Shown piece after piece: positions 8,105 through 16,019 of a DNA stretch of 42,616 bases. Position numbers and translations under genes: made by a program. The notes under the pieces were generated by a model that saw nothing but the letters and a program-made list of their open reading frames with translations, was not told the origin of the DNA and made no database searches. How positions within the stretch are numbered: position 1 is the first letter of the stretch; every line of letters begins with the position of its first letter. The DNA lies in assembly GCA_030430845.1 (NCBI GenBank), contig JAUIKE010000059.1, positions 1 to 42,616 of the forward strand, in the 5' to 3' direction. The DNA comes from Bacteroidia bacterium (lineage in GTDB: Bacteria; Bacteroidota; Bacteroidia; Chitinophagales; Saprospiraceae).

Positions 8105-8557
8105 ATGATTATGACACTTATTAGAAAAAATTCAATGTTACCAGGCATGTCACGTTTCTTTGATGATTTTTTCACAAGAGACTTGTTTGATTGGACAAAC
8201 GATAACTTCGCTGGCGAGAATTCTAATTTGCCGTCTGTCAACATCATCGAGAATGATGACCATTTTGTTGTTCAGGTGGCGGCTCCCGGAATGAGCAAAG
8301 ATGATTTCCACATCGAAGTGAAAGACAATGTCCTTACCATAAAGAGCGAAAATAAAATTGAGAACGAAGAGAAAAACGAAAACTTCCTTCGTCGCGAATT
8401 TAGCTATACTACTTTCCAGCGTTCGTTCAACCTCAATAAAAATGTCGTTGATGAAGATAGTATTAAGGCCAATTATCAAGATGGTATCTTAAACATCACT
8501 CTCGCCAAAAAAGAAGAAGCTAAAGAAAAGCCAGCAAGAGTCATTAAAATTGCATAA
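8105..8557 (+). CDS. Small heat shock protein, Hsp20/alpha-crystallin family
   Basis: This is a chaperone of 150 residues that holds unfolding proteins for later refolding. The alpha-crystallin domain spans roughly residues 42-140. It begins at LPSVNIIENDDHFVVQVAAPG, continues through VKDNVLTIKSENK and the RREFSYTTFQRSF strand, and ends with the signature KANYQDGILNITLAK. The short N-terminal arm with SRFFDDFFTRDLF is typical of bacterial class A proteins. Either ATG, 8105 or 8111, may be used, and no SD decides. It is monocistronic, with a possible paired operator upstream and a terminator just after, and the HtrA protease gene follows, giving a small protein-quality cluster. Confidence 0.94.
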   Translation: MIMTLIRKNSMLPGMSRFFDDFFTRDLFDWTNDNFAGENSNLPSVNIIENDDHFVVQVAAPGMSKDDFHIEVKDNVLTIKSENKIENEEKNENFLRREFSYTTFQRSFNLNKNVVDEDSIKANYQDGILNITLAKKEEAKEKPARVIKIA

Positions 8558-8576
8558 GGATTAGGTATTATGAAAT

Positions 8577-8609
8577 AGAGCGGCCGGCCAGGTCGCTCTG
8601 TTTTTTTTT
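8577..8609 (+). terminator. Rho-independent terminator of hsp20
   Basis: Arms 8577-8585 and 8591-8599 form a 9-bp stem with one G-U pair and a GGCCA loop, followed by nine T residues at 8601-8609. Confidence 0.88.
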
Positions 8610-8688
8610 CAACCTATTCATAAAATACTGAAAACCAAATCTTTCGAACATTTTTTATCATTATAAGTTTAAAAAAGAAAAAACTAAA

Positions 8689-10185
8689 ATGAAAAGAACA
8701 CTGATTTTTTCAGGAATAGTGGCGTTAGTGGTAAGTATGCTGACGATCGGTGTGTTCCAAGGTTTTCAAAACAAGAAACAACCGATAAAAGTAGAGTACC
8801 TTAACACAATGCCCTCCAAAAGTGCCGTTTATACTGTAGATGAAGAGGGAAATATTCACCCACTGGATTTTACTCAAACGGCTGAAAAAGTGGTAGATGC
8901 TGTAGTCAACATTAAGTCTACCCAATCTTACGCGCCAGAATCTGGCTATAATCCTCAGGAACAACAAGTGCCGGATCCCTTCCGGGATTTCTTCCGGGAT
9001 TTCTTCGGGCCTCAACAGAATCAGAGAATGCAACCACAACCCAGAGTGGGCAGTGGTTCGGGGGTTATCATCAACGACAATGGTTACATCGTTACCAATA
9101 ATCACGTAGTAGCCAATGCAGATGATATTGAAGTCACCTTATATGACAACCGTACTTACAAAGCGACCGTCATCGGTACCGACCCAACGACCGACCTGGC
9201 ACTCATCCAGATCAAAGAAAAAGATTTACCTACTATCCCATTCGTAAATTCAGATGAAGTAAAAGTAGGTGAATGGGTAATGGCGGTTGGTAACCCCTTC
9301 AGCCTGAACTCTACTGTTACTGCGGGTATCGTGAGTGCTAAAGGAAGGAACATTAATATTCTAAGAGAGCAATTTGCTATTGAGAGTTTCATCCAAACTG
9401 ATGCTGCCATTAATCCGGGTAATAGCGGAGGTGCGCTGGTCAATCTCAACGGCGGGCTGGTAGGAATTAACACAGCCATTGCGAGTCCTACCGGAGCCTA
9501 CAGTGGCTATGGCTTTGCCGTGCCTAGCAATATTGTTAGTAAAGTAGTAGAAGACTTACTCAATTACGGTGTTGTTCAAAGAGGTGTTTTGGGTGTCATG
9601 ATCCGTTCTGTAGATGGAAGTTTGATCAGAGAGAAGGATCTCAATGTAACTACGGGCGCCTACGTGGATAGCTTATTGGAAAACAGCGCCGCTGCGGCCG
9701 CAGGTATCGAATCAGGTGATGTTATCATAAAGGTAAACGAAGCAGATGTTATTTCTTCTCCTTCTTTGCAAGAGGCCATTGCACGCTACCGGCCGGGTGA
9801 CAAGGTAGCGGTCACTGTTATCAGAGACGGTAAAGAGCGTACTTTTGATGTGGTTCTGAACAATCGAAACGGCAACCAGCAAATCGTGAAAAAAGAAAAA
9901 GCGGATGTATTGAATGTGCTAGGTGCAGAAATCGAAACGCTCAGCGCCGATAAGGCAAAAAAATTGAGCATTGAAGGCGGCGTAAAAGTAAACAAACTCT
10001 ACGCCGGCAAGATTCGTAAGTTCACCCAGATGCGCGAAGGTTTCATCATCACCAAAATCGATGGCAGAAAAATCACTTCCAAAGAAGAATTCATCGAAGC
10101 AATTGAAGGTAAGAAAGGTGGAGTGATGCTGGAAGGTGTTTATGAAGATATTCCGGGTGAGCACTATTACGCCTTTGGTATGTAA
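8689..10185 (+). CDS. Periplasmic serine protease/chaperone of the HtrA (DegP/DegQ) family
   Basis: The 498-residue product has an N-terminal membrane segment (about residues 3-22) that serves as signal or anchor, so the body is periplasmic. The trypsin-like domain shows the full catalytic triad: His139 in TNNHVVANADD, Asp169 in DPTTDLALIQ, and Ser246 in NPGNSGGAL. Two PDZ domains follow, the first around 295-395 (GVLGVMIRSVDG to VTVIRDG) and a shorter second from about 405 to the end. Between signal and protease lies a Phe- and Arg-rich loop with the near-tandem FRDFFRDFFG, comparable in position to the regulatory LA loop of DegP. It degrades or refolds misfolded envelope proteins. It ends 55 bases before copy 2 of the hairpin repeat, which can terminate it and the convergent transporter gene. 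Confidence 0.95.
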   Translation: MKRTLIFSGIVALVVSMLTIGVFQGFQNKKQPIKVEYLNTMPSKSAVYTVDEEGNIHPLDFTQTAEKVVDAVVNIKSTQSYAPESGYNPQEQQVPDPFRDFFRDFFGPQQNQRMQPQPRVGSGSGVIINDNGYIVTNNHVVANADDIEVTLYDNRTYKATVIGTDPTTDLALIQIKEKDLPTIPFVNSDEVKVGEWVMAVGNPFSLNSTVTAGIVSAKGRNINILREQFAIESFIQTDAAINPGNSGGALVNLNGGLVGINTAIASPTGAYSGYGFAVPSNIVSKVVEDLLNYGVVQRGVLGVMIRSVDGSLIREKDLNVTTGAYVDSLLENSAAAAAGIESGDVIIKVNEADVISSPSLQEAIARYRPGDKVAVTVIRDGKERTFDVVLNNRNGNQQIVKKEKADVLNVLGAEIETLSADKAKKLSIEGGVKVNKLYAGKIRKFTQMREGFIITKIDGRKITSKEEFIEAIEGKKGGVMLEGVYEDIPGEHYYAFGM

Positions 10186-10240
10186 AAATTGGTCCGGGAT
10201 TTCTGGAGTCAGCTCCTATTTTTTTAGAGGCTGAAAGCGT

Positions 10241-10365
10241 CGGTAGTGACCTGGTGACTTGGAGTCACCAGGTCACTACCGCTTTTTTTTCCTCGCCACA
10301 AAGTTAGCCCCCATTTCCCATAATCGCCAACAACTGTCCGCTTTTGTCCGAAATTGTCCGCTTTT
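10241..10365. repeat. 125-bp dispersed element, copy 2
   Basis: It has the same length and order as the copy at 3802-3926. Perfect 19-bp arms at 10241-10259 and 10263-10281 surround the same TGG loop. A T run, the CCACAAAGTTAGCCCCCATTT block and three TGTCCGNNNN units (10335-10364) follow. The third base of the left arm is G instead of C, and the matching base on the right arm changes too, so pairing is kept. It lies between the convergent htrA and Nramp-like genes and probably terminates both. Confidence 0.85.
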
Positions 10366-10423
10366 GCAAGCCTGCCCGTCTGGGCTTTTGCAAACTTACC
10401 TCTATGGGCATTTACCCATTCGC

Positions 10424-11737
10424 TCAGCTTCTGCGCAAACGTACTATTTGAAATCCGACCAATAAAACGACCAGCACAGTTAAGCCGCTGACTATTAAGT
10501 AGGCTGTGTTCGCAGCCAAATCCGCCCAGACTCCCACTCGTTGCAGAGCTTTCAATACATTATTAATCCCCAGAAAACAGCAAACCAGCAGTACCAACAA
10601 CATCAACAAATTGATCCAGCTTTTATTCAAAAATTCTTTAGGTAATAATCCTTTATCATTCACCGTGAGAATTAGGAAGATGGCTACTATCGGCAACAAC
10701 ACCCCATTGATAGCCTGCGCTGCAATGATCGCCGGAATGGGCTGAATATTCGTTAAGCTAAACAGCAATCCTATCAAAATCACCGTTCCCCATACCAAGC
10801 GAAAATTTCTAGAGCGGGGCAACCATTTTTTATCCTTTTGCCCAAATAAACTCCTCGCTGTAACTGCTGCCGCCAAAGGGGCCGTGATCGAAGAGGTTAA
10901 GCCTGCCGCAAATAAGCCGAAGGCAAAAAAGTAAGATGCCCATTCTCCCAAGCTTCCGGATAAGGCCTCCGCCAACCGCTCAAAACTAAACGTCCCCTCT
11001 ACCTGCATACCTGCGATGAGTATCCCCATCGAAATAAGTCCTCCAATCACAATGGCTAAAGTCAGGCCCAACCGCATTTCCCGAATGTCCTGCCCCTGGC
11101 TGATTCCGCTGGCCAAGAATAAATTGTATGGAACGATCGTCGTGCCGATCAATCCGATGATTAACAAACTGGCATCCGGGTTCCAACTTGGTACCAGGGC
11201 CGAACCAGCTATTTCAAGTATACCTGCATCAGAATTAATGGCGACAATAAGAAACATGATCCCCATCAGAGCCACCACAATACCCAACAAATTGGCAATA
11301 GAGCGATACTTGCCCTGCCAAAGTAAGGCACTGGCCAGTAATCCAATCACCAATAACATAATTGCTTTTCCTTTAGGCAACACCAATAATAAACCCGACA
11401 CCGCTCCTAACAAATTCCCCGCCTGGTAAGCGGCACAACCAAAAGCTACCGCCAAAAATAAAGCCATCTTCACCCATCGAATCCGTTCCGCTCCATATTT
11501 CTCAGCAATCAACTCCCCTAAGGACTTCCCCGAAGCAATCGTAATCCGGGCGGCAGCCTCCTGCAATAGAATAGTCGCAATAATTGAAAAGGTGAGCGCC
11601 CACAACAAATCCAACCCAAAAGCAGCGCCGGCCTTGGAAGCCGTCGTGACCGTACCCGGACCAATAAAGGCTGCAGAAATGATCGACCAGAATAATAAAC
11701 TACCCAGTCCCTGGCGAAAGTTGATGCGCTTAGCCAT
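10424..11737 (-). CDS. Nramp-family (SLC11-like) transporter lacking the canonical metal-site motifs
   Basis: This is a 437-residue inner-membrane protein with about eleven hydrophobic helices and clear overall similarity to Nramp transporters, such as the helix-1 region SAAFIGPGTVTTAS and the helix-6 region IGTTIVPYNLFLASG. In manganese/iron Nramps, helix 1 reads DPGN and helix 6 reads MPH, and these residues bind the metal. Here they are GPGT (residues 26-29) and VPY (202-204), so the aspartate, asparagine, methionine and histidine are all replaced. It is therefore an Nramp relative whose substrate may not be a transition metal. Its ATG overlaps the stop of the upstream glycosyltransferase by one base (TAATG), implying translational coupling. 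Confidence 0.88.
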   Translation of the reverse strand: MAKRINFRQGLGSLLFWSIISAAFIGPGTVTTASKAGAAFGLDLLWALTFSIIATILLQEAAARITIASGKSLGELIAEKYGAERIRWVKMALFLAVAFGCAAYQAGNLLGAVSGLLLVLPKGKAIMLLVIGLLASALLWQGKYRSIANLLGIVVALMGIMFLIVAINSDAGILEIAGSALVPSWNPDASLLIIGLIGTTIVPYNLFLASGISQGQDIREMRLGLTLAIVIGGLISMGILIAGMQVEGTFSFERLAEALSGSLGEWASYFFAFGLFAAGLTSSITAPLAAAVTARSLFGQKDKKWLPRSRNFRLVWGTVILIGLLFSLTNIQPIPAIIAAQAINGVLLPIVAIFLILTVNDKGLLPKEFLNKSWINLLMLLVLLVCCFLGINNVLKALQRVGVWADLAANTAYLIVSGLTVLVVLLVGFQIVRLRRS

Positions 11738-12690
11738 TATACACTGATTTTTTTCCCTCGGGTAATCCGACGGATCTTATACGGCCGCTTGTCCTGCGAT
11801 TCAAAATAAGTACGCATCTGAATCTCCACGACAATACCGATCGTAATGAACTGGATTCCACTGATCACCAGCAAAAGTCCTAGCGTCAGTAAAGGTCGAT
11901 TGCCAATATCTTCCTGTCCTATGAATTTGACAACGAGCAGATACAGATTAACCAGAACGCCAATGCTGAACAACAACACGCCAATATTCCCGAACAGATG
12001 CATCGGCTTTTGCATATACTTTTTAAAAAAAAGCATGAGCAACAAATCGCTGATCACCTTGAAAGTACGGTTCAGGCCATATTTAGATTTCCCGAAAGAG
12101 CGAGGGTGATGCTTGACATCTACTTGCGTAATCCGCGCTCCTTCCAGATGAGCTAGTAAAGGAATGAAACGGTGAAGCTCTCCGTACAATCCCAGATCCT
12201 TAGCCAGGTCTGCCTTGAATACCTTTAAGGCACAACCATAATCCTTTAGCCGAACACCGCCGGCAGTGCGAATAATGTAATTGGCAATTCTGCTGGGAAT
12301 TTTACGAAGAAACATTCCGTCCTTCCGATTCACCCGATTACCGGCAACCATGTCCCAATCCCCCTCTTCGGCCAGTTTTAACATAGTCGGAATATCGGAC
12401 GGGTCGTTTTGCAGGTCTCCATCCATAGTAGCGATGTATTCCCCTTCCGCCTGATCGATACCTGCCATAAGCGCCAAGCTCTGCCCATAATTCTTTTTAA
12501 ATTCAACGATTTTCAGGCGATCATGCCCCAGGGCTTTTAACTCAGCCACCGTTTTATCGGTAGAACCATCATCAACATACACGATCTCATAGTCATAATC
12601 CTTCAGCGCGTCAGTAATTTGCTGGACCAACGGCCGGATATTTTCTTCTTCATTATAAACGGTGACAACGACCGAAATTTTGGGTGCCAT
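11737..12690 (-). CDS. Family 2 glycosyltransferase, polyprenyl-phosphate sugar transferase type
   Basis: The 317-residue protein has an N-terminal GT-A domain: ISVVVTVYNEEENI, then VDDGSTDKT, the metal-binding MDGDLQNDP, and the acceptor-side KDYGCALKVF. The basic HHPRSFGKSKYGLNR follows. Two C-terminal membrane helices (about residues 220-295) anchor it. This architecture is that of dolichyl/undecaprenyl-phosphate sugar transferases such as the ArnC and DPM1 groups. The donor sugar cannot be read. I place the start at 12690 (MAPKISVVV) rather than the in-frame ATG at 12744, because a minus-strand TACTTTTG -7 element lies between them. It overlaps the transporter start by one base. Confidence 0.92.
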   Translation of the reverse strand: MAPKISVVVTVYNEEENIRPLVQQITDALKDYDYEIVYVDDGSTDKTVAELKALGHDRLKIVEFKKNYGQSLALMAGIDQAEGEYIATMDGDLQNDPSDIPTMLKLAEEGDWDMVAGNRVNRKDGMFLRKIPSRIANYIIRTAGGVRLKDYGCALKVFKADLAKDLGLYGELHRFIPLLAHLEGARITQVDVKHHPRSFGKSKYGLNRTFKVISDLLLMLFFKKYMQKPMHLFGNIGVLLFSIGVLVNLYLLVVKFIGQEDIGNRPLLTLGLLLVISGIQFITIGIVVEIQMRTYFESQDKRPYKIRRITRGKKISV

Positions 12691-12721
12691 GAAGTCTAGG
12701 TTATTTTTTCTCTTAAAAAAG

Positions 12722-12729
12722 CAAAAGTA
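12722..12729 (-). promoter_or_regulatory. -7 element of the glycosyltransferase promoter
   Basis: On the minus strand this reads TACTTTTG, an exact TAnnTTTG match, 31 bases before the ATG at 12690. It lies two bases from the opposing -7 element for the VanX-like gene, so the two promoters overlap. The -33 element is unclear. Confidence 0.5.
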
Positions 12730-12731
12730 GT

Positions 12732-12739
12732 TAAATTTG
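12732..12739 (+). promoter_or_regulatory. -7 element of the VanX-like dipeptidase promoter
   Basis: TAAATTTG is an exact TAnnTTTG match 32 bases before the ATG at 12772, back to back with the divergent element at 12722-12729. No clear -33 TTG was found. Confidence 0.5.
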
Positions 12740-12771
12740 GACAAACAACTCTTTGCAACAATATTTTGATT

Positions 12772-13479
12772 ATGAGGATATTGCTTTTCTTCTCTTTGTT
12801 AATACTTATTAGTTGTCGACCTTCCAATAGAACAGTAGAAGATCCCCCTACAGAGAAAAATCAACTCGCTGAGCTGCCAGATACCCTGCCCCCGGAAAAA
12901 ACCATAATCAAAAAAGAAGTCATCATCGATTATGACAGCAACGTTTGGACGGACATCCACATCATGGATAGCAGCATCTTAATGGATATCAGGTATGCCA
13001 CTCCCTTCAATTTTGTAGAAGAAAAAATGTACGACTGCGGCCGCTGTTTTCTCCGAAAAGAAGTAGCTGAAAAAATATCGCTTATCCATAAAGAATTGCA
13101 AAAAGAAGGATTGGGCCTTAAAATGTTCGATTGCTATCGCCCTCGCCCCATCCAGTGGAAGCTGTGGGAAAAGGTACCCGATCCTCGCTATGTGGCCGAC
13201 CCTCGCAAGGGATCCATGCACAATCGAGGCTCCGCCATTGACCTGACGATTGTAGACACGCAAGGCAACGAATTGGATATGGGAACGGCCTTCGACTACT
13301 TTGGGCGCGAGGCCTACCATAGTTATACAGGACACTCACCAGCCATTCTGGACAATAGAAAAAAACTAAAAGGTATTATGGAAAAAAATGGGTTTCGGCC
13401 CACCAGTACGGAATGGTGGCATTATTCCTATCGGTTGAAAAGATATGAATTATCGGATTGGCTGTGGGAATGTGAGTAG
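12772..13479 (+). CDS. D-alanyl-D-alanine dipeptidase (VanX/DdpX, peptidase M15D), lipoprotein
   Basis: The 235-residue product starts with a hydrophobic segment ending in the lipobox LILISC, so it is probably a lipoprotein. The zinc peptidase domain shows DCYRPRPIQWKLW, the zinc ligands His in SMHNRGSAIDLT and Asp in AIDLT, and the late EWWHYS with catalytic Glu and the third zinc ligand. The enzyme class cleaves D-Ala-D-Ala. In non-resistant bacteria it recycles wall dipeptide, so this alone is no sign of vancomycin resistance and no vanH or vanA partner is near. ATG 12772 is preferred over the TTG two codons upstream because it follows the -7 element at normal spacing. Confidence 0.92.
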   Translation: MRILLFFSLLILISCRPSNRTVEDPPTEKNQLAELPDTLPPEKTIIKKEVIIDYDSNVWTDIHIMDSSILMDIRYATPFNFVEEKMYDCGRCFLRKEVAEKISLIHKELQKEGLGLKMFDCYRPRPIQWKLWEKVPDPRYVADPRKGSMHNRGSAIDLTIVDTQGNELDMGTAFDYFGREAYHSYTGHSPAILDNRKKLKGIMEKNGFRPTSTEWWHYSYRLKRYELSDWLWECE

Positions 13480-13520
13480 TGGCTTTTATAATAAGGCTTT
13501 CGGATTTTTATAAAAGCCAC
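13479..13520. terminator. Hairpin after the dipeptidase gene
   Basis: An inverted repeat with 13-bp arms (GTGGCTTTTATAA and its complement, 13479-13491 and 13508-13520) starts at the last base of the stop codon. There is no T run on the plus side, so it may stabilise the mRNA end rather than terminate alone. Confidence 0.5.
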
Positions 13521-13645
13521 ATAAAGTACCTCTTAACTTTTTCTTAGCAGAAAACTCCAAACAAAGCCGCTTGAATTAACGTTTTTTGATTTGTTTTTTG
13601 TTTATTTTACCTTCCTTTTATAGAATAGATAAATACGTACTGCAC

Positions 13646-14617
13646 ATGTCCCATACAGAATTTAAATCAGATGTTGAAGCTGTTAATGAACTAGCCCAAT
13701 CATATAACGATCTTACCAACGAAATAGCAAAAGTTATTGTAGGTCAGAAGGAAGTAGTAAAAGCGGTGGTCATTTCACTTTTTAGTAACGGTCACTCCCT
13801 CCTGGTAGGGGTGCCTGGCTTGGCAAAAACACTACTCGTAAGTACCATTGCAGAAGTACTGGACCTTGATTTCAAGCGGATCCAGTTTACCCCTGACTTG
13901 ATGCCTTCCGATATTACCGGGTCGGAAATACTGGATGAAGATCGCCATTTCCGTTTCAACAAAGGGCCGCTATTTTCAAATATTGTACTCGCGGATGAGA
14001 TCAACCGTACACCTCCAAAAACACAGGCTGCGCTGCTGGAAGCAATGCAGGAAAAATCTGTTACTGTAAGTGGTGTTCGGCATATACTACCGAAGCCTTT
14101 CTTTGTTTTGGCTACCCAAAACCCGATCGAACAGGAAGGTACCTATCCATTACCGGAGGCTCAGCTCGACCGTTTTATGTTCAACATTCCACTTGATTAT
14201 CCTTCCTACGAAGAAGAGATCGATGTGGTAAAAGGCACGACCACCATAACCAACTACGACCTGAAGCACATCGTTAGCAGCAAGCAGATCATGGATTATC
14301 AGCAATTAGTTCGTAAGATACCCATTGCCGATAATGTACTGGAGTATGCTGTTTCGCTGGCCACCAAAACCAGGCCCAATACCGCTCGCGCTACAGATAT
14401 GATCAACAACTATATTTCCTGGGGTGCCGGCCCTCGTGCTTCGCAATACCTGGTCATCGGTGCCAAGTGCCACGCTGCTATCCACGGAAAGTATTCTCCG
14501 GATATCGAAGATGTGCAATCCATTGCCAAATATGTTCTGCGCCACAGAATTGTCCGCAACTACAAAGCGGAAGCAGAAGGTATTACCGAGGAAAATGTGA
14601 TAGAAAGCCTGTTCTAA
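13646..14617 (+). CDS. MoxR-family AAA+ ATPase
   Basis: This cytoplasmic ATPase has 323 residues. Walker A is GVPGLAKT (55-62), Walker B is IVLADE (113-118) followed by INRTPPKTQAALLEAM, and sensor 1 is in LATQNPIEQEGTYPLPEAQLDRF. The MoxR lid domain follows. Such ATPases act as chaperones for partner proteins, often with von Willebrand factor A (VWA/DUF58) domain proteins encoded next door as in batABD operons. Here no such partner follows, and a strong hairpin separates it from the next gene, so it stands alone. The start is the ATG at 13646 (MSHTEFKSDV), because the upstream in-frame extension is hydrophobic and not family-like. Confidence 0.94.
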   Translation: MSHTEFKSDVEAVNELAQSYNDLTNEIAKVIVGQKEVVKAVVISLFSNGHSLLVGVPGLAKTLLVSTIAEVLDLDFKRIQFTPDLMPSDITGSEILDEDRHFRFNKGPLFSNIVLADEINRTPPKTQAALLEAMQEKSVTVSGVRHILPKPFFVLATQNPIEQEGTYPLPEAQLDRFMFNIPLDYPSYEEEIDVVKGTTTITNYDLKHIVSSKQIMDYQQLVRKIPIADNVLEYAVSLATKTRPNTARATDMINNYISWGAGPRASQYLVIGAKCHAAIHGKYSPDIEDVQSIAKYVLRHRIVRNYKAEAEGITEENVIESLF

Positions 14618-14643
14618 GTAAAAATAATTGCATTCAATCAATG

Positions 14644-14693
14644 AAGGGGATGAGTTTTAACGAGCCGTGCGGCTCGTTAAAACTCATCCCCTT
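14644..14693. terminator. Long perfect hairpin after moxR
   Basis: Arms of 23 bp (14644-14666 and 14671-14693) are perfectly complementary around the loop GTGC. The T-rich sequence after it is interrupted, so termination is likely but the stem is far longer than needed. Confidence 0.75.
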
Positions 14694-14784
14694 TATCTTT
14701 TGTTTTCCACCAAAAGGAATAGCTTGTGCATCTTTCTTTACAAATGAATATGTTAACTTTATGGAAGGAAAAAATAATTTTCAA

Positions 14785-15861
14785 ATGATTAGAATAAAAA
14801 ATATTGCAATAGGCTTGCTTGCTTTTTTGTTCCTGACCCAGTGTAGCGAAGAAACACAAAAAAGTATGGGACTTAAGCCTATTCCCAATGCATTCGGTGA
14901 TATTAATGAGCTGGTGGTTGTATCAGATTCAGATGTTTGGGAAGGAGATGTAGGAGATACACTTCAATTCTATTACTCTTCTGCCTATCCCATCCTGCCT
15001 CAGCCTGAACCATTACTGGACATTAGACATTTCACGCCCGAAGAACTGGACCGGGCACCTGATCGCAGAGAATTGCGCAACTATATGATCATTGCTGACC
15101 TGAGCGACTCAAGTTCTCCTACTACCCAAATGATCACTAATGATATTGGTCAGGAGAAGGTTCGTCAGGCTATAGAAGACCCCAAGTTCACCTCCATGGT
15201 AGGTCGGGATAAGTGGGCCAAAGGGCAATTGATCATCTATCAATTCGGTGATTCCCGCGATGCGCTTATTAATAATCTAAAAAATAATCTGGCGCCGGTT
15301 ATCAAACGTATCCGTAAGGCGGATAGCCAAAAAATCGATGCCACCATTTTCTTTAAAGGAGAAAGTAATAAGCTGATGAGTGAAGTAAAAAACACGATGG
15401 GCGTCAGCATGCGCATCCCCGACGATTTCTTTCTGGCCATGAATAATGATGGTGTAATATGGATGAGAAAAGAAACCGATAAGGTGAGTAGTAACATCAT
15501 GATCACCAAAAGGCCTTATAAAAACGAAAATCAGTTATCAAAAGCCTATATCAAATCGCTCAGAGATAGCCTGGGGCATTATATTTCCACAGATATTCCC
15601 AATACCTATATGAAAATCAATGATAAAGATCTGCCGATGCTGTCGCAGCCCATTAAAATGGGTAATCAGTACACCATCGAAGCCAGAGGTATATGGGAAA
15701 TACAAAATGACTTTATGGGTGGTGCTTTTGTCAGCTATCTCATCCATAATCCTACGAACAATGAATTGGTTTTTATTGACGGCTTCGTACATGCCCCCGG
15801 AGAGAACAAACGGGATCATATGCAAGCCCTGGAGCATATCATAAATACCATTAGGCTCTAG
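14785..15861 (+). CDS. DUF4837 family lipoprotein
   Basis: The 358-residue product begins with a signal sequence ending in the lipobox LFLTQC, so it is exported and lipid-anchored. The rest matches in character the DUF4837 family of Bacteroidota: an early PNAFGDINELVVVSD segment, then GDSRDALINNLKNN, and a C-terminal RGIWEIQNDFMGGAFVSY followed by DGFVHAPGENKRDHMQALE. No catalytic motif is recognisable and its function is unknown. The ATG at 14785 is chosen because the signal peptide starts there and a GGAAGGAAA stretch lies about 15 bases before it, while the ATG at 14761 would add eight residues. A clear terminator follows two bases after the stop. Confidence 0.85.
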   Translation: MIRIKNIAIGLLAFLFLTQCSEETQKSMGLKPIPNAFGDINELVVVSDSDVWEGDVGDTLQFYYSSAYPILPQPEPLLDIRHFTPEELDRAPDRRELRNYMIIADLSDSSSPTTQMITNDIGQEKVRQAIEDPKFTSMVGRDKWAKGQLIIYQFGDSRDALINNLKNNLAPVIKRIRKADSQKIDATIFFKGESNKLMSEVKNTMGVSMRIPDDFFLAMNNDGVIWMRKETDKVSSNIMITKRPYKNENQLSKAYIKSLRDSLGHYISTDIPNTYMKINDKDLPMLSQPIKMGNQYTIEARGIWEIQNDFMGGAFVSYLIHNPTNNELVFIDGFVHAPGENKRDHMQALEHIINTIRL

Positions 15862-15862
15862 T

Positions 15863-15899
15863 AAAAAAGGGTTCGGCTTCAGGCCGAACCCTTTTTTTT
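15863..15899 (+). terminator. Rho-independent terminator of the DUF4837 gene
   Basis: Arms GGGTTCGGC (15869-15877) and GCCGAACCC (15883-15891) surround a TTCAG loop. The stem is flanked by six A residues and eight T residues, so it works in both directions. Confidence 0.92.
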
Positions 15900-15907
15900 A
15901 TCTCTCC

Positions 15908-15947
15908 TGTCCGAAATTGTCCGCTTTTGTCCGGGATTGTCCGCTTT
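15908..15947 (+). repeat. Four tandem TGTCCGNNNN units (third occurrence of the cassette)
   Basis: Four 10-base units begin at 15908, 15918, 15928 and 15938, all TGTCCG followed by AAAT, CTTT, GGAT and CTTT. The same unit occurs three times at 3896-3925 and at 10335-10364. As there, it lies just after a terminator hairpin, but this hairpin has a different sequence. Confidence 0.8.
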
Positions 15948-16019
15948 GAGCTTCCCATCTTTGAAAGGATATTTTTAGAGAAACCACTGCTCTTATCCTT
16001 CACCAAAACATTCCGGACC

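Noticed and set aside
8996..9030. Low-complexity FRDFFRDFF in htrA as a frameshift or slipped repeat
   Set aside because: The frame stays intact on both sides and the position matches the variable loop of HtrA proteases.
10259..10465. 68-codon frame after htrA
   Set aside because: It starts inside the hairpin repeat and overlaps the Nramp-like gene's 3' end in antisense; composition follows the repeat.
12772..13479. Vancomycin resistance gene vanX
   Set aside because: The enzyme type fits, but no vanH, ligase or vanRS genes are near; housekeeping dipeptide recycling is more likely.
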